This document shows, in pieces, positions 33,880-41,790 of a stretch of 64,000 nucleotides of DNA. The stretch lies in contig NZ_CP107796.1 of NCBI RefSeq assembly GCF_036345995.1, positions 8,184,001 to 8,248,000 on the forward strand, written 5' to 3'. The notes under the pieces were generated by a model, which had not been told where the DNA came from, did not search any database, and saw only the letters and a list, made by a program, of their open reading frames with translations. Each line of letters starts with the position of its first letter. The first letter of the stretch is position 1. Source of the DNA: Streptomyces sp. NBC_00557 (GTDB lineage Bacteria; Actinomycetota; Actinomycetes; Streptomycetales; Streptomycetaceae). The translations under genes were made by a program, and so were the position numbers.

Positions 33880-35151
33880 TCAGGCCCGGCCGTGCGCCTC
33901 CTGGGAGCGGCGCGACAGTGCGTCGATGACCGCGGCGGCGAACAGCACCCCGCCGGTGATCACGAACTGGAGGGCGACCGGGGTGTCTGTGATCGCCATG
34001 CCTGAGGCGATCGACTGGATGATCAGCGCACCGAGCACCGCGGACCAGGTCGTGCCGCGTCCCCCGAACAGGCTGGTGCCGCCGATGACCGCCGCCGCGA
34101 TGGCGTTCAGCAACAGGACGCCCGAGCCGGAGGACTGGCTGACCGAGGTGATCCGTGAGGCGAGGAACAGGCCGCCGATCGCGGCCATCGTGCCGGAGGC
34201 GGCGAGCACCACGGTCTGCACCCGCACCACGCCGATACTGGCGCGGCGGGCTGCCTCGACACCGCCGCCGAGTGCGTAGACCTGTCGTCCGAGGTATGTG
34301 TGGCGCAGGAGCACGTCCAGTCCGGCCACCACGACGAGGAAAATCAGGAGGGCCAGTGGCAGTCCGTGGAACTGGTTGAGCACGTACGCGGCGGCGAACG
34401 CGACCACCGTGAGCGCTCCTGTGCGTACCCCGAGCTCGGAGAGCGAACGGTGCGGCAGGCCCAGGGCCCGCCGCCGGCTCCTGTTCCGGTAGGAGATGAC
34501 GAAGGGCAGGCCCGCGCCGAGCGCCGCCACACCGTAGGCGACGCCGGGGTTGCTGAAGTAGTGGTTCGTCAGCCTGGCGACGAGGCCGTTCTCGTCGAGG
34601 TCGATGGTGCCACTGGTGCCGAGGACGTAGAGCATGACGCCATTCCAGGTCAGCAGCCCCGCGAGCGTGACGACGAATGCGGGCACACGGGTCCTGGCGA
34701 AGGAAAAACCCTGGATGGTGCCGGCAGCTGTGCCCACGAGCACCGCGAGGATGACGGCGAGCCATTCGGGGACGCCGTTGTTGACGCTCAGTACGGCGAA
34801 GACGGCTGCCGCGAGACCGCTGACCGAACCGACCGACAGGTCGAGCTCGCCGATCAGCAGCACGAAGACGATGCCGACCGCGATCAGACCCGTACCCACG
34901 ATGTCCACACTGAGGTTGGACAGGTTCCGGGGCGAGAGGAAGTTCGGGTTGAGGCACTGGAAGACGACCCATACCGCGAGGAGGACGAGGACGACCGGGA
35001 GCGAGCCCAGTTCGCCGGCGATGAACTTGTGCCGTGACGCGGCGACCCAGCCCTCCACCACACGGACGACTTCCCGGCCGGGACCCGGTCGGCGGGGTGC
35101 GGCGGCGGGGGCGGGCTGCCTGTCGTCCGTGTTCTTGCGGTCCTGTGTCAC
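33880..35151 (-). CDS. Sugar ABC transporter permease (XylH/RbsC type)
   Basis: 423 residues, GTG start overlapping the ATPase stop by 4 bases (GTGA). About ten membrane helices. Family landmarks are LNPNFLSPRNLSNLSVDIVG, the GELDLSVGSVSGLAAAVFAV loop, GTIQGFSFARTRVPAFVVTL, and the late AVIGGTSLFGGRGTTWSAVL-GALII segment. This is the BPD_transp_2 family that imports xylose, ribose and other monosaccharides. Last gene of a binding protein-ATPase-permease operon. Confidence 0.9.
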   Translation of the reverse strand: MTQDRKNTDDRQPAPAAAPRRPGPGREVVRVVEGWVAASRHKFIAGELGSLPVVLVLLAVWVVFQCLNPNFLSPRNLSNLSVDIVGTGLIAVGIVFVLLIGELDLSVGSVSGLAAAVFAVLSVNNGVPEWLAVILAVLVGTAAGTIQGFSFARTRVPAFVVTLAGLLTWNGVMLYVLGTSGTIDLDENGLVARLTNHYFSNPGVAYGVAALGAGLPFVISYRNRSRRRALGLPHRSLSELGVRTGALTVVAFAAAYVLNQFHGLPLALLIFLVVVAGLDVLLRHTYLGRQVYALGGGVEAARRASIGVVRVQTVVLAASGTMAAIGGLFLASRITSVSQSSGSGVLLLNAIAAAVIGGTSLFGGRGTTWSAVLGALIIQSIASGMAITDTPVALQFVITGGVLFAAAVIDALSRRSQEAHGRA

Positions 35152-35930
35152 CAGTCCACCTCCCGCTGGGCCATCCGGTGGGGAACGTTCTCCGTGGCCC
35201 CGGTGATGGAGGAGATGATCTCCTCGTGGGACGCGGTGTTGACATTGAAGAAGCCGTTGTTGCGGCCCAGTCGCAGCACCGCCGCCCGGTCTGCGAGGGC
35301 TTTGACATCGGCCATGTTGTGGCTGACGAGGAGGACTCCCATGCCGCGGTCACGCAGCTGGTCGACGAGTTCCAGGACTTCGGCGGTCTGTTCGATGCCC
35401 AGGGATGCCGTCGGTTCATCCAGGAGCAGCACCCGGGGGTCGCCGAGGAGGGAGCGGGCGATGGCGACCGTCTGTCGCTGGCCGCTGGACAGGGCCACGA
35501 CGGGGGAGCGCAGGTCGGGCAGGCCCGTCGCCAGGCGCTTCAGGAGGTCACGGGTACGGCGTTCCATCTCCACTTCGTCGAGGAAGCCGAGCCTGCGGAT
35601 CTCCTGCCCGAGGAACAGGTTGCCGACGACGTCGAGGTTGCCGCACAGGGCGAGGTCCTGGTAGACGGTGGCGATGCCGAGATCCCGGGCGTCCTGGGGA
35701 CGCCTGATGTGGACCGTCCGGCCCTCCCATTCGATGGTGCCCGAGTCCGCGGGGGCCACGCCCGAGATCACCTTGACGAGGGTGGACTTGCCGGCCCCGT
35801 TGTCCCCCAGAAGCGCCACGACCTCGCCGGCGCGAATCTTCAGTTCGATGTCGGTGAGGACCTGAACGACGCCGAAGCGTTTGCACACGCCGTGCAGCGC
35901 CAGCAGTGGTGGAGCCGGCACGGAAACCAT
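35148..35930 (-). CDS. Sugar ABC transporter ATPase, single-domain
   Basis: 260 residues, ATG at 35930 after a near-perfect AAGGAGA box. Walker A is GDNGAGKST, the Q-loop is in TVYQDLALC, the signature is LSSGQRQ (as in sugar ATPases, not LSGGQ), Walker B is VLLLDEPTASLG, and the switch His is in VSHNM. XylG/RbsA proteins have two ATPase domains in ~500 residues. This one has a single domain, like FrcA-type importers, so two copies should pair in the complex. Confidence 0.92.
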   Translation of the reverse strand: MVSVPAPPLLALHGVCKRFGVVQVLTDIELKIRAGEVVALLGDNGAGKSTLVKVISGVAPADSGTIEWEGRTVHIRRPQDARDLGIATVYQDLALCGNLDVVGNLFLGQEIRRLGFLDEVEMERRTRDLLKRLATGLPDLRSPVVALSSGQRQTVAIARSLLGDPRVLLLDEPTASLGIEQTAEVLELVDQLRDRGMGVLLVSHNMADVKALADRAAVLRLGRNNGFFNVNTASHEEIISSITGATENVPHRMAQREVDW

Positions 35931-35962
35931 CTCCTTCCCTGGGCCCGCTGTGGTGGACCGGC

Positions 35963-37048
35963 CTATCCGGTCAGTCCGGCCCGGTGGCAGGCCGTTCTGA
36001 GCCGGGGCACGCAGATCTGCTGGACCGTGTAGACGCCGCCCTTCACGAGGGTGTCCTTGATGGTGCCGACGGTCACTGACACCGGGGTGAGCAGGACGGC
36101 CGGAACCACCTTCCCACCGCGGGTGCGCACCGTGCCGGTGGCGATGCGGTGGAGGTTCTCGCCGCGGGCGGCGGCCACGGCCATGGCGGCGCCCGCGGAG
36201 GCCTCGGCGCCGGTGGGCTTCCAGACGGTCATGTACTGTTCGCCACCGACGATGCGGCGCACGGCTCCGAGGTCGGCGTCCTGGCCGGTGACGGGGGGCA
36301 GTGGGGAGACCTTGTTCGCCCTGAGAGCGGAGATGATGCCGGAGGCAAGGGCGTCGTTTGCGGAGTAGACGCCGTCGATGTTGCGGGCTCCGAGGTCGGC
36401 GATGGCGCCGGACATGTTCATGTTGGCGATGTCCGAACGCCACATCGGCGTGTCGTACATCTTGCCGATCTTGACCTTGCCCCTGAGCACCGACAGGGCG
36501 CCTGCTTCGAACAGAAGGGTGTTGGGGTCGGTGGGATCGCCGTTGATCATCACGATCTGATCACCGGCCCCCCGGCGGGCCATGGCCTCCAGCAGCGCCC
36601 TCGCCTGGAGCCTGCCGACCTCTTGGCCGTCGAAGGACACATAGCCCGAGATCGGGCCCTCGCCGAGGCGGTCGTAGGAGATGACGGGGACGCCCGCGTC
36701 GTGCGCCTTCCTGACTGCGGCGCTGAGCGCGCTGGCGTCGACGGCCACGAGCAGCAGCGCATCGATTCCTTTGGTGATCATGGAGTCCACCTGTCGCTGC
36801 TGGGCGGCCACGTCGCCGTTGGCATTGGCGTGCTCGACCGTGCAGTCGCGGCACAACCGCTTGATCTTCTCCTCCAGCAGAGGCCTGTCCTTGGATTCCC
36901 AGCGGGACGTGATGGCATCCGGTAGCAGCAGACCGATCCTCGGGCCGCTCCCGGCGCGGCCGCCGGTCCCGCCCCCCTGCCCACAGGCAGCAAGAGCCAT
37001 CGACATGGCGAGCACGGCGACAGCAGCGTCCCGTATGAAGGTCTTCAT
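35963..37048 (-). CDS. Sugar ABC transporter substrate-binding lipoprotein
   Basis: 361 residues from the ATG at 37048 with a GGGAGG box; TAG stop. The signal peptide ends in lipobox ALAAC (Cys22). The mature part is a type I periplasmic-binding fold of the xylose/ribose class: RIGLLLPDAITSRWESKDRP, DSMITKGIDALLLVAVDASA, VPVISYDRLGEGPISGYVSF, and ANDALASGIISALRANKV before TGQDADLGAVRRIVGGEQYM. D-xylose-binding proteins share the VISYDRL and TGQDAE..A...I..G.Q.MT.. motifs, so xylose or a similar pentose is the best guess. Confidence 0.9.
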   Translation of the reverse strand: MKTFIRDAAVAVLAMSMALAACGQGGGTGGRAGSGPRIGLLLPDAITSRWESKDRPLLEEKIKRLCRDCTVEHANANGDVAAQQRQVDSMITKGIDALLLVAVDASALSAAVRKAHDAGVPVISYDRLGEGPISGYVSFDGQEVGRLQARALLEAMARRGAGDQIVMINGDPTDPNTLLFEAGALSVLRGKVKIGKMYDTPMWRSDIANMNMSGAIADLGARNIDGVYSANDALASGIISALRANKVSPLPPVTGQDADLGAVRRIVGGEQYMTVWKPTGAEASAGAAMAVAAARGENLHRIATGTVRTRGGKVVPAVLLTPVSVTVGTIKDTLVKGGVYTVQQICVPRLRTACHRAGLTG

Positions 37049-37313
37049 GTAACAGACCTCCCTGAGCCGTGCCACTAAGGCGGGGCCCGAGCAGGGTCCG
37101 CAGGTCGGGGCGGCCGTGGACCGACTCGCTCCGTGGGGATGGCCGGCCCGGTGGGCTGACAGCGTTGCGCGTCTTTTGTGCCCCTTCGGCCACGCCACCA
37201 CAAGGCGGCCACGTCGCCAGTCTGGCATCGGCCGCGGTGACCTGCGAGCGCAGTGGATCGGTGAGGGGACGAGGCGCCGCGTCGAGCTGTGGCGTCGGCG
37301 CGGCGGGCAGGGC
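37049..37313. other. Upstream region of the sugar ABC operon
   Basis: It should contain the operon promoter. It joins the truncated end of a transposase remnant at about 37313. No clear palindromic operator was found. Confidence 0.3.
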
Positions 37314-37691
37314 CTTGTGTTTGCCGCTGTAATTCTTCCGGTTGTCCGTCCCGGTGCGGCGGCGGGTGCGGACGAGAGTGACGTCCAGTAGCACCACGAC
37401 ACTGCCGATCCTGGCGATCTTCATCAGCACCCGGTCGAGGCGCGGAGCCCGGGCGGCGAGCAGTTCGACGACCTCCTGCAGCCGGCGACGCACGGTGGAA
37501 GCGGAGACGTTGTTGCCGCCGGCCATATCGGCCAGGCGCTGGTCATGGCGGAGCACGGCGAGCACGATGACCGCCAGGTTACCCGGGTCCACCTTCCGCC
37601 AGCGGGTGCCCAGCTGTCTGCGCCGGGCACGTACCAGGTCGGCGACGAGAGTGATGGTCGACTTCCACACCGGAAGCCGAACCTGATAGAC
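37314..37691 (-). pseudogene. Truncated IS5-type (DDE) transposase
   Basis: The frame from YQVRLPVW at 37691 gives the N-terminal helix-turn-helix part (LADMAGGNNVSASTVRRRLQ) and the first catalytic stretch (VVVLLDVTLVRTRRRTGTDN) ending in YSGKHK. These are the features of IS5-group actinobacterial transposases (..VILDGT.I...R....W.SGKHK). Downstream sequence loses the family completely, so roughly the last half including later catalytic residues is deleted. LLDVT replaces LLDGT at the first catalytic Asp. Confidence 0.75.
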
Positions 37692-37802
37692 AGCGTCACA
37701 CGAGCCCTCGGCGGGGCGGGACGTCTTCACCCACGCTCCAACTCCCGCCGCGGGCCCGCGCGTTACGCCCACAACCGGCCGGTCTGCCGCCGCCTCGATC
37801 GA

Positions 37803-38279
37803 TCAGCGCGGCAGGTAGCGGCCCGCCCCGGTCCTCGCCGGCCAGCCCCGGTCGGACAACTTACGCGACTGACCACGGAGCGGCTCGACCTTGCCCGGCG
37901 TCGTCTCGCGGCCCAGGGTGATCGCGACATCCTTGGCCATCATCGGCCCGCCCGCGCCGGCCACGATCTCCACGATCCGCCGGTACATGGGCGTGAAGAC
38001 CTCCACGCCCATGCCCTCGGCCCGGTCCGGCACCAGCCGCATCCCGCCGGCTCCCGGCCCGACCACCACCCGTTCCGGTTCCGGTTCCGGTTCCGGCTCC
38101 CAGATCCTCGACTGTCGACGCCCGCCGTCCGTGGCCTCGGCGCACTGACCGAACACCACTTCAGCGGCCTCCAGCCGGGCCACCTCCGACTCAATCCCGG
38201 CCAGTTCCTTGCGGAGCAGATCGGCCCGATCCGCCAGCTGGATCCGCCGCTCGATCGTCCACGTCAGCACGTCCGTCAT
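37803..38279 (-). CDS. Hypothetical protein: coiled coil plus C-terminal winged-helix-like region
   Basis: 158 residues from the ATG at 38279, which has the best spacing to GGGAGGG (an in-frame ATG two codons earlier is too close). Residues ~5-45 form a Leu/Glu/Arg coiled coil (LADRADLLRKELAGIESEVA followed by RLEAAEVV). A linker contains a PEPEPEPE run encoded by CCGGTT repeats. The last 70 residues (YRRIVEIVAGAGGPMMAKDV, LGRETTPGKVEPLRGQSRKL) look like a winged-helix DNA-binding fold ending GRYLPR. Similar small proteins occur near IS elements in Streptomyces, and a transposase remnant lies 110 bp downstream. Function unknown. Confidence 0.65.
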   Translation of the reverse strand: MTDVLTWTIERRIQLADRADLLRKELAGIESEVARLEAAEVVFGQCAEATDGGRRQSRIWEPEPEPEPERVVVGPGAGGMRLVPDRAEGMGVEVFTPMYRRIVEIVAGAGGPMMAKDVAITLGRETTPGKVEPLRGQSRKLSDRGWPARTGAGRYLPR

Positions 38280-38407
38280 CCACATCCCTCCCGCCGCGGA
38301 ACCTACGGAATGCCCAGCCCCGTCGCCCGAGAACCCCGGAAACCGCCCCCGACGGACGATCGCCCAGTGATCTCGCCCGTAACCAGTGCGAGCACACCAT
38401 CCCCAGC

Positions 38408-39082
38408 TCAAGGGGCGAACAGCTTCCAGTGCCCCTCGGAGACGACTTCGACGCTGCCGTCGGTCACCTTGATGGCGGTCTCGTCGTCGATCGCGTACCC
38501 CGGTCGCGGGATCCCGGCGGCCCACTTCTGCGCGTTGGCCATGGAGTTGTCCGGGAGATTCTCGTGGTCCAGGTGCGGGAAGATCGAAAAGTCGACCATG
38601 CCCAGCGCACCGTCGCCACCGGTAGGCGGCTTCCAGACGTAGGACTCGCTGAAGTCCTTCCCGACGCTGGGGGCCATCACCATGCTCCCGGCGCTCGCTC
38701 CCACATAGACCGTCTCGCGCAGCGACGGCAGCAGGTCGGCCAGCCCGGACTGCCGCATCCAGTGACACAGATACAGGGCATCGCCGCCACCTGCCAGCAG
38801 GACGTCGGCCTCTCGGACCGAGGGGAGCCACAGCTCCTCGCCGAGGCTAGGCAGCGCGGTGAGCTCCAGTAGCCCCAGCGACTTCCAGCCCACCTCGCAC
38901 AGGGAGATGACGGATCGTCCACTGACGAACCGCCATGCCGAAGCGACACCGCCGGGCATGGCATACGCCGCGGTGGGAATGCACAGGGCGTTGGCCTCGG
39001 CAACCGGTTTGCCCAGAAGGTCGACCAGCGCGTCGTGGATGCTCGCGTTCTTGATGCCGGCGGATGTGAGAAGAAGCCGCAC
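38408..39082 (-). CDS. Peptidase E-like protein (S51, class I GATase-like fold)
   Basis: 224 residues from the GTG at 39082, preceded by an excellent GGGAGGT box and giving VRLLLTSAGIKNASIHDALV. An ATG 20 codons earlier lacks an RBS. The catalytic Ser lies in the nucleophile elbow YVGASAGSMVMAP, matching GxSAG of peptidase E/cyanophycinase. DVLLAGGGDALYLCHWMRQS precedes it, as in that family. Family members cleave N-terminal Asp dipeptides; other S51-like proteins have different amidase roles. It appears monocistronic. Confidence 0.85.
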   Translation of the reverse strand: MRLLLTSAGIKNASIHDALVDLLGKPVAEANALCIPTAAYAMPGGVASAWRFVSGRSVISLCEVGWKSLGLLELTALPSLGEELWLPSVREADVLLAGGGDALYLCHWMRQSGLADLLPSLRETVYVGASAGSMVMAPSVGKDFSESYVWKPPTGGDGALGMVDFSIFPHLDHENLPDNSMANAQKWAAGIPRPGYAIDDETAIKVTDGSVEVVSEGHWKLFAP

Positions 39083-39270
39083 GATACCTCCCGATTCGAA
39101 TGCGATGAAGCGGTCTGACATACGGACCTGGTACCACCGCAAAACTCATCGCTGCCGAACAGGATCCAGCTCCCGCAACAGGCCGCTTGCCGCGTAGGAC
39201 CGGCTCGGGCGCTTGCAGCACGCGCGAACAGCGGCAGGTTCCGGCGAACACCCCGAGGCAGGCGATCACT

Positions 39271-39430
39271 TGGTGCCGATCACGCCGCCGACCAGGGCGA
39301 GTACCGCGGCCACCGGTCACACCAGACCCGTGACCAGCGACTTCAGGACGAGACGATCTCTATAGAGCATGGCGCGGTCACGGAACTCGCGTTCGGCCAG
39401 GTAGTGCAGCGCGCAGTGGTCGCGAGCAGG
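39271..39430 (-). pseudogene. Possible membrane-protein C-terminus with in-frame stop
   Basis: The frame reads HYLAEREFRDRAMLYRDRLV then LKSLVTGLV, a TGA, and in the same frame PVAAVLALVGGVIGTK and a second TGA. It resembles the end of a small membrane protein interrupted by a nonsense mutation. No start is present. Low certainty. Confidence 0.3.
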
Positions 39431-39451
39431 CCGATCCGATCCCACATCGCA

Positions 39452-39461
39452 TCAGTGATCA
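39452..39461. promoter_or_regulatory. Perfect palindrome of unknown role
   Basis: AGTGATCACT is a 10-bp perfect dyad in a relatively AT-rich stretch. It could be a leftover operator of the lost GH13 gene to its right. Confidence 0.25.
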
Positions 39462-39499
39462 CTAATCGGACAGACACATCCGATCGACTGACGAACCGA

Positions 39500-39661
39500 C
39501 CAAAGAGGCACGCGCTGGTCGTAGTCGGAAGAGGCGTTCACCGCCGTGCCCCAGATCGCGTCCACCCCGAGCCAGGCCAGATCGTCCAGGCGAGACAATG
39601 CGCCGGGTATGTCGCCCACGCCGTCGCCGTCGGAATCCGCGAAGGAACGCCCGTACAGTTG
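39500..39661 (-). pseudogene. Fragment of a GH13 alpha-amylase-family enzyme
   Basis: The frame reads QLYGRSFADSDGDGVGDIPG then ALSRLDDLAWLGVDAIWGTA, the first beta-strand region of GH13 enzymes such as alpha-glucosidase or trehalose synthase (..YQIYPRSFADSDGDGVGDL.GI..RLDYLA.LGVDAIWLSP). The sequence after DAIW departs from the family, so the enzyme was cut after about 50 residues; no catalytic residue survives. Confidence 0.7.
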
Positions 39662-39977
39662 CCGAGCTGTGGACCGCCTGCGGACCGCTGGTCGCTCGGA
39701 GAGCCTTCGCGGTGCTTGGCCTTCGGGAGCACCAGACACTGCAGGAACCTTCGAAGCAGTGTGCGCAGGTTCGAAACCTGACCGAGGGCACTGACCGAAG
39801 ATCAGCTGAGATCGCGCTGATCAGGGCGGATGCCGACAGAAGAGGGCGGGAGCCGGTCTCACCGTCTCCCGCCCTCTTCCGTCGTCTCTCAGCGCTCGCG
39901 ACACATGAACAGGTCCCTGTGCCGGCTCACCCCGCCTGGAGCACCAGGGGCAGGCTCCCCGTGTCTTGCCGGTTGCC
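39662..39977. other. Gap, no gene seen
   Basis: Upstream of the GH13 fragment and downstream of the small secreted protein gene. An imperfect inverted repeat rich in GGCGGGAG/CTCCCGCC (about 39842-39878) could act as a terminator for the small secreted protein gene, though it lies 100 bases past the stop. Confidence 0.3.
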
Positions 39978-40169
39978 TCACTCAGGGACACAGCCCGGCG
40001 GGTCCTCGGGGCCCGCGCAGGGCACGTTTGGCGCCGCGCTTCGGCCCGTGGACTTCGTTGTCTGAGGCATTGCCCCAGCACTCGTCACGCCCACCGTTCC
40101 GGCGAGCAGCGCAGCAAGGCAAAACGCACCGACGAGGTGCCGGATGCGCCTCCGGGCGCTTGTCGCCAT
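39978..40169 (-). CDS. Small secreted peptide
   Basis: 63 residues, ATG at 40169 with CAGGAGATC eight bases upstream. Basic residues (ARRRIRH) precede a hydrophobic core (AFCLAALLAGTVGVTSAGA), giving a good Sec signal peptide. The mature part is only ~30 residues, with two cysteines in VPCAGPEDPPGCVPE that could form a disulfide. Function unknown. The 5' flank (40180-40230) is locally AT-rich, as expected of a promoter. Confidence 0.6.
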   Translation of the reverse strand: MATSARRRIRHLVGAFCLAALLAGTVGVTSAGAMPQTTKSTGRSAAPNVPCAGPEDPPGCVPE

Positions 40170-40351
40170 GATGATCTCCTGTGGCCGGGGGTGATGGATT
40201 ACTCCTGGTTTGGCAGTTTAGTACCACAGCTGGCGCTACCGCCGATTCACTGCGATTTCCCTGGTCAACGGCCTGAGGGTGGGGGCGGGCGGTAGTGGGA
40301 CGGCCGCTCCGGAGCCGGCCCGCGGACGTGTGCCCCTGCCGCATGCAGGCG

Positions 40352-40622
40352 GGACTGCGCGCAGGGTCTGCTCGCCCGGTGGACCGCGAGAATTGTCGGC
40401 AGCTCGCCGCGTACGCCGGCCACACACCCCGGACAGGCTGCAGCACCTGCAGTCCCGCGGCCTTTTGTGAAGCGGTCAAGGTCCGCGACGAGCTCGAAGC
40501 ATGCGTCGGCATACGTCGCCGAGCCGGACGGTGTACTGATCGTCGACGACACCAGCTTCGTGAAGAAGGGCACCGCCTCCGCCGGCGCCCAGCGCTGCTG
40601 CTCCGGCACCGCGGCTGCCCGC
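40352..40622 (+). pseudogene. Frameshifted fragment of an IS701-type transposase
   Basis: The pieces are GSARPVDRENCRQLAAYAGH, TPDRLQHLQSRGLL (next frame), VRDEL, then AEPDGVLIVDDTSFVKKGTA with SAGAQRCCSGTAAA. These follow the IS701-family order (..PVERKNGWQLAE.AGH.TPDR.Q.LL..VRD.L..Y....DPDGVLIVDDTGFLKKGTKSAGV.RQYSGT). The first catalytic Asp (VDDT) is kept, but at least two frameshifts occur and the rest is deleted. Confidence 0.75.
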
Positions 40623-40892
40623 GTCACCAGTGGCGGATGCCGCCTCCGCCTGTCGGCCGTCGCCACCTGGCCATGGCGGCACGAACTCGTCAGCACGTTC
40701 GCCCACCTCTCCGTCCCGCCATGGCCTGCCACCTGACCTGCGGTACTTTTCCCGGCCCGCCTGCAACCGGGGATGCCTGGAGATTCCTACCCCGGCGTCG
40801 GCCGCGGCCATGCCCGCCCGGTGACCAACAGCCGAGACCCAGCGGCCCCACGCGGCCAGCTCTACTCCGCGGTCCCAAGCGAAAAGGGGAGG
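40623..40892. other. Gap downstream of the kinase gene
   Basis: No gene recognised; frames are residual transposase or shadow sequence. No terminator hairpin was identified for the kinase gene. Confidence 0.3.
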
Positions 40893-41790
40893 CTAGATCT
40901 TGATCACCGACACCGAGTCCGAGCCGGCGTTGGCCGCGTAGGCCCGGCGTCCGTCATGGGAGACCGCCACCCATACCGGGTACTCGTCCACAACAATGGG
41001 GTTGCCCACGGTGTGGTTGGTGGCGGTGTCGATCACCGACACCGAGTCCGAGCCGGCGTTGGCCGCGTAGGCCCGGCGTCCGTCTGGGGAGACCGCCACC
41101 CCGACTGGGTTCTTGCCGACTTCGATGGGGTTGCCCACGGTGTGGTTGGTGGCGGTGTCGATCACCGACACCGAGTCCGAGCCGGCGTTGACCGTGTAGG
41201 CCCGGCGTCCGTCTGGGGAGACCGCCACCCCGACTGGGTTCTTGCCGACTTCGATGGGGTTGCCCGCGGTGTGGTTGGTGGCGGTGTCGATCACCGACAC
41301 CGAGTCCGAGCCGGCGTTGACCGTGTAGGCCCGGCGTCCGTCTGGGGAGATTGCCAGCCCCTGCGGGTCGTCGCCGACGGGAATGGGGTTGCCCGCGGTG
41401 TGGTTGGTGGCGGTGTCGATCACCGACACCGAGTCCGAGCCGGCGTTGGCCGTGTAGGTCCGGCGTCCGTCTGGGGAGACCGCCAGTCTGATGGGGTTCT
41501 TGCCGACTCCGATGGGCTTGCCCACCGTGCGGTTGGTGGCGGTGTCGATCACCGACACCGAAGCCGAGCCGGAGTTGGCCACGTAGGCCCGGCGCCCGTC
41601 TGGGGAGACCACCACCCCCTGCGGCTTGCTGCCGACTTCGATGGGGTTGCCCACGGTGCGGTTGGTGGCGGTGTCGATCACCGACACCGAAGCCGGGCCG
41701 AAGTAGTTGGTCGCGTAGGCCCGGCGCCCGTCTGGCGACACCGCCACCCCGCCCGGGGAATTGCCGACCTGGATCGAGGACACGGACGGT
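40893..41790 (-). repeat. Seven tandem 129-bp coding repeats
   Basis: The marker GATCACCGACACCGA occurs at 40902, 41031, 41160, 41289, 41418, 41547 and 41676, a spacing of exactly 129 bp every time. The central units are almost identical at DNA level; the outer (kinase-proximal) ones diverge more. This points to recent amplification or gene conversion of propeller blades. Confidence 0.95.

Noticed and set aside
40893..41790. Regularly spaced repeats that could suggest a CRISPR array
   Set aside because: The unit is 129 bp, the spacing is exact, the whole repeat is conserved rather than alternating with unique spacers, and it translates in frame as propeller blades.
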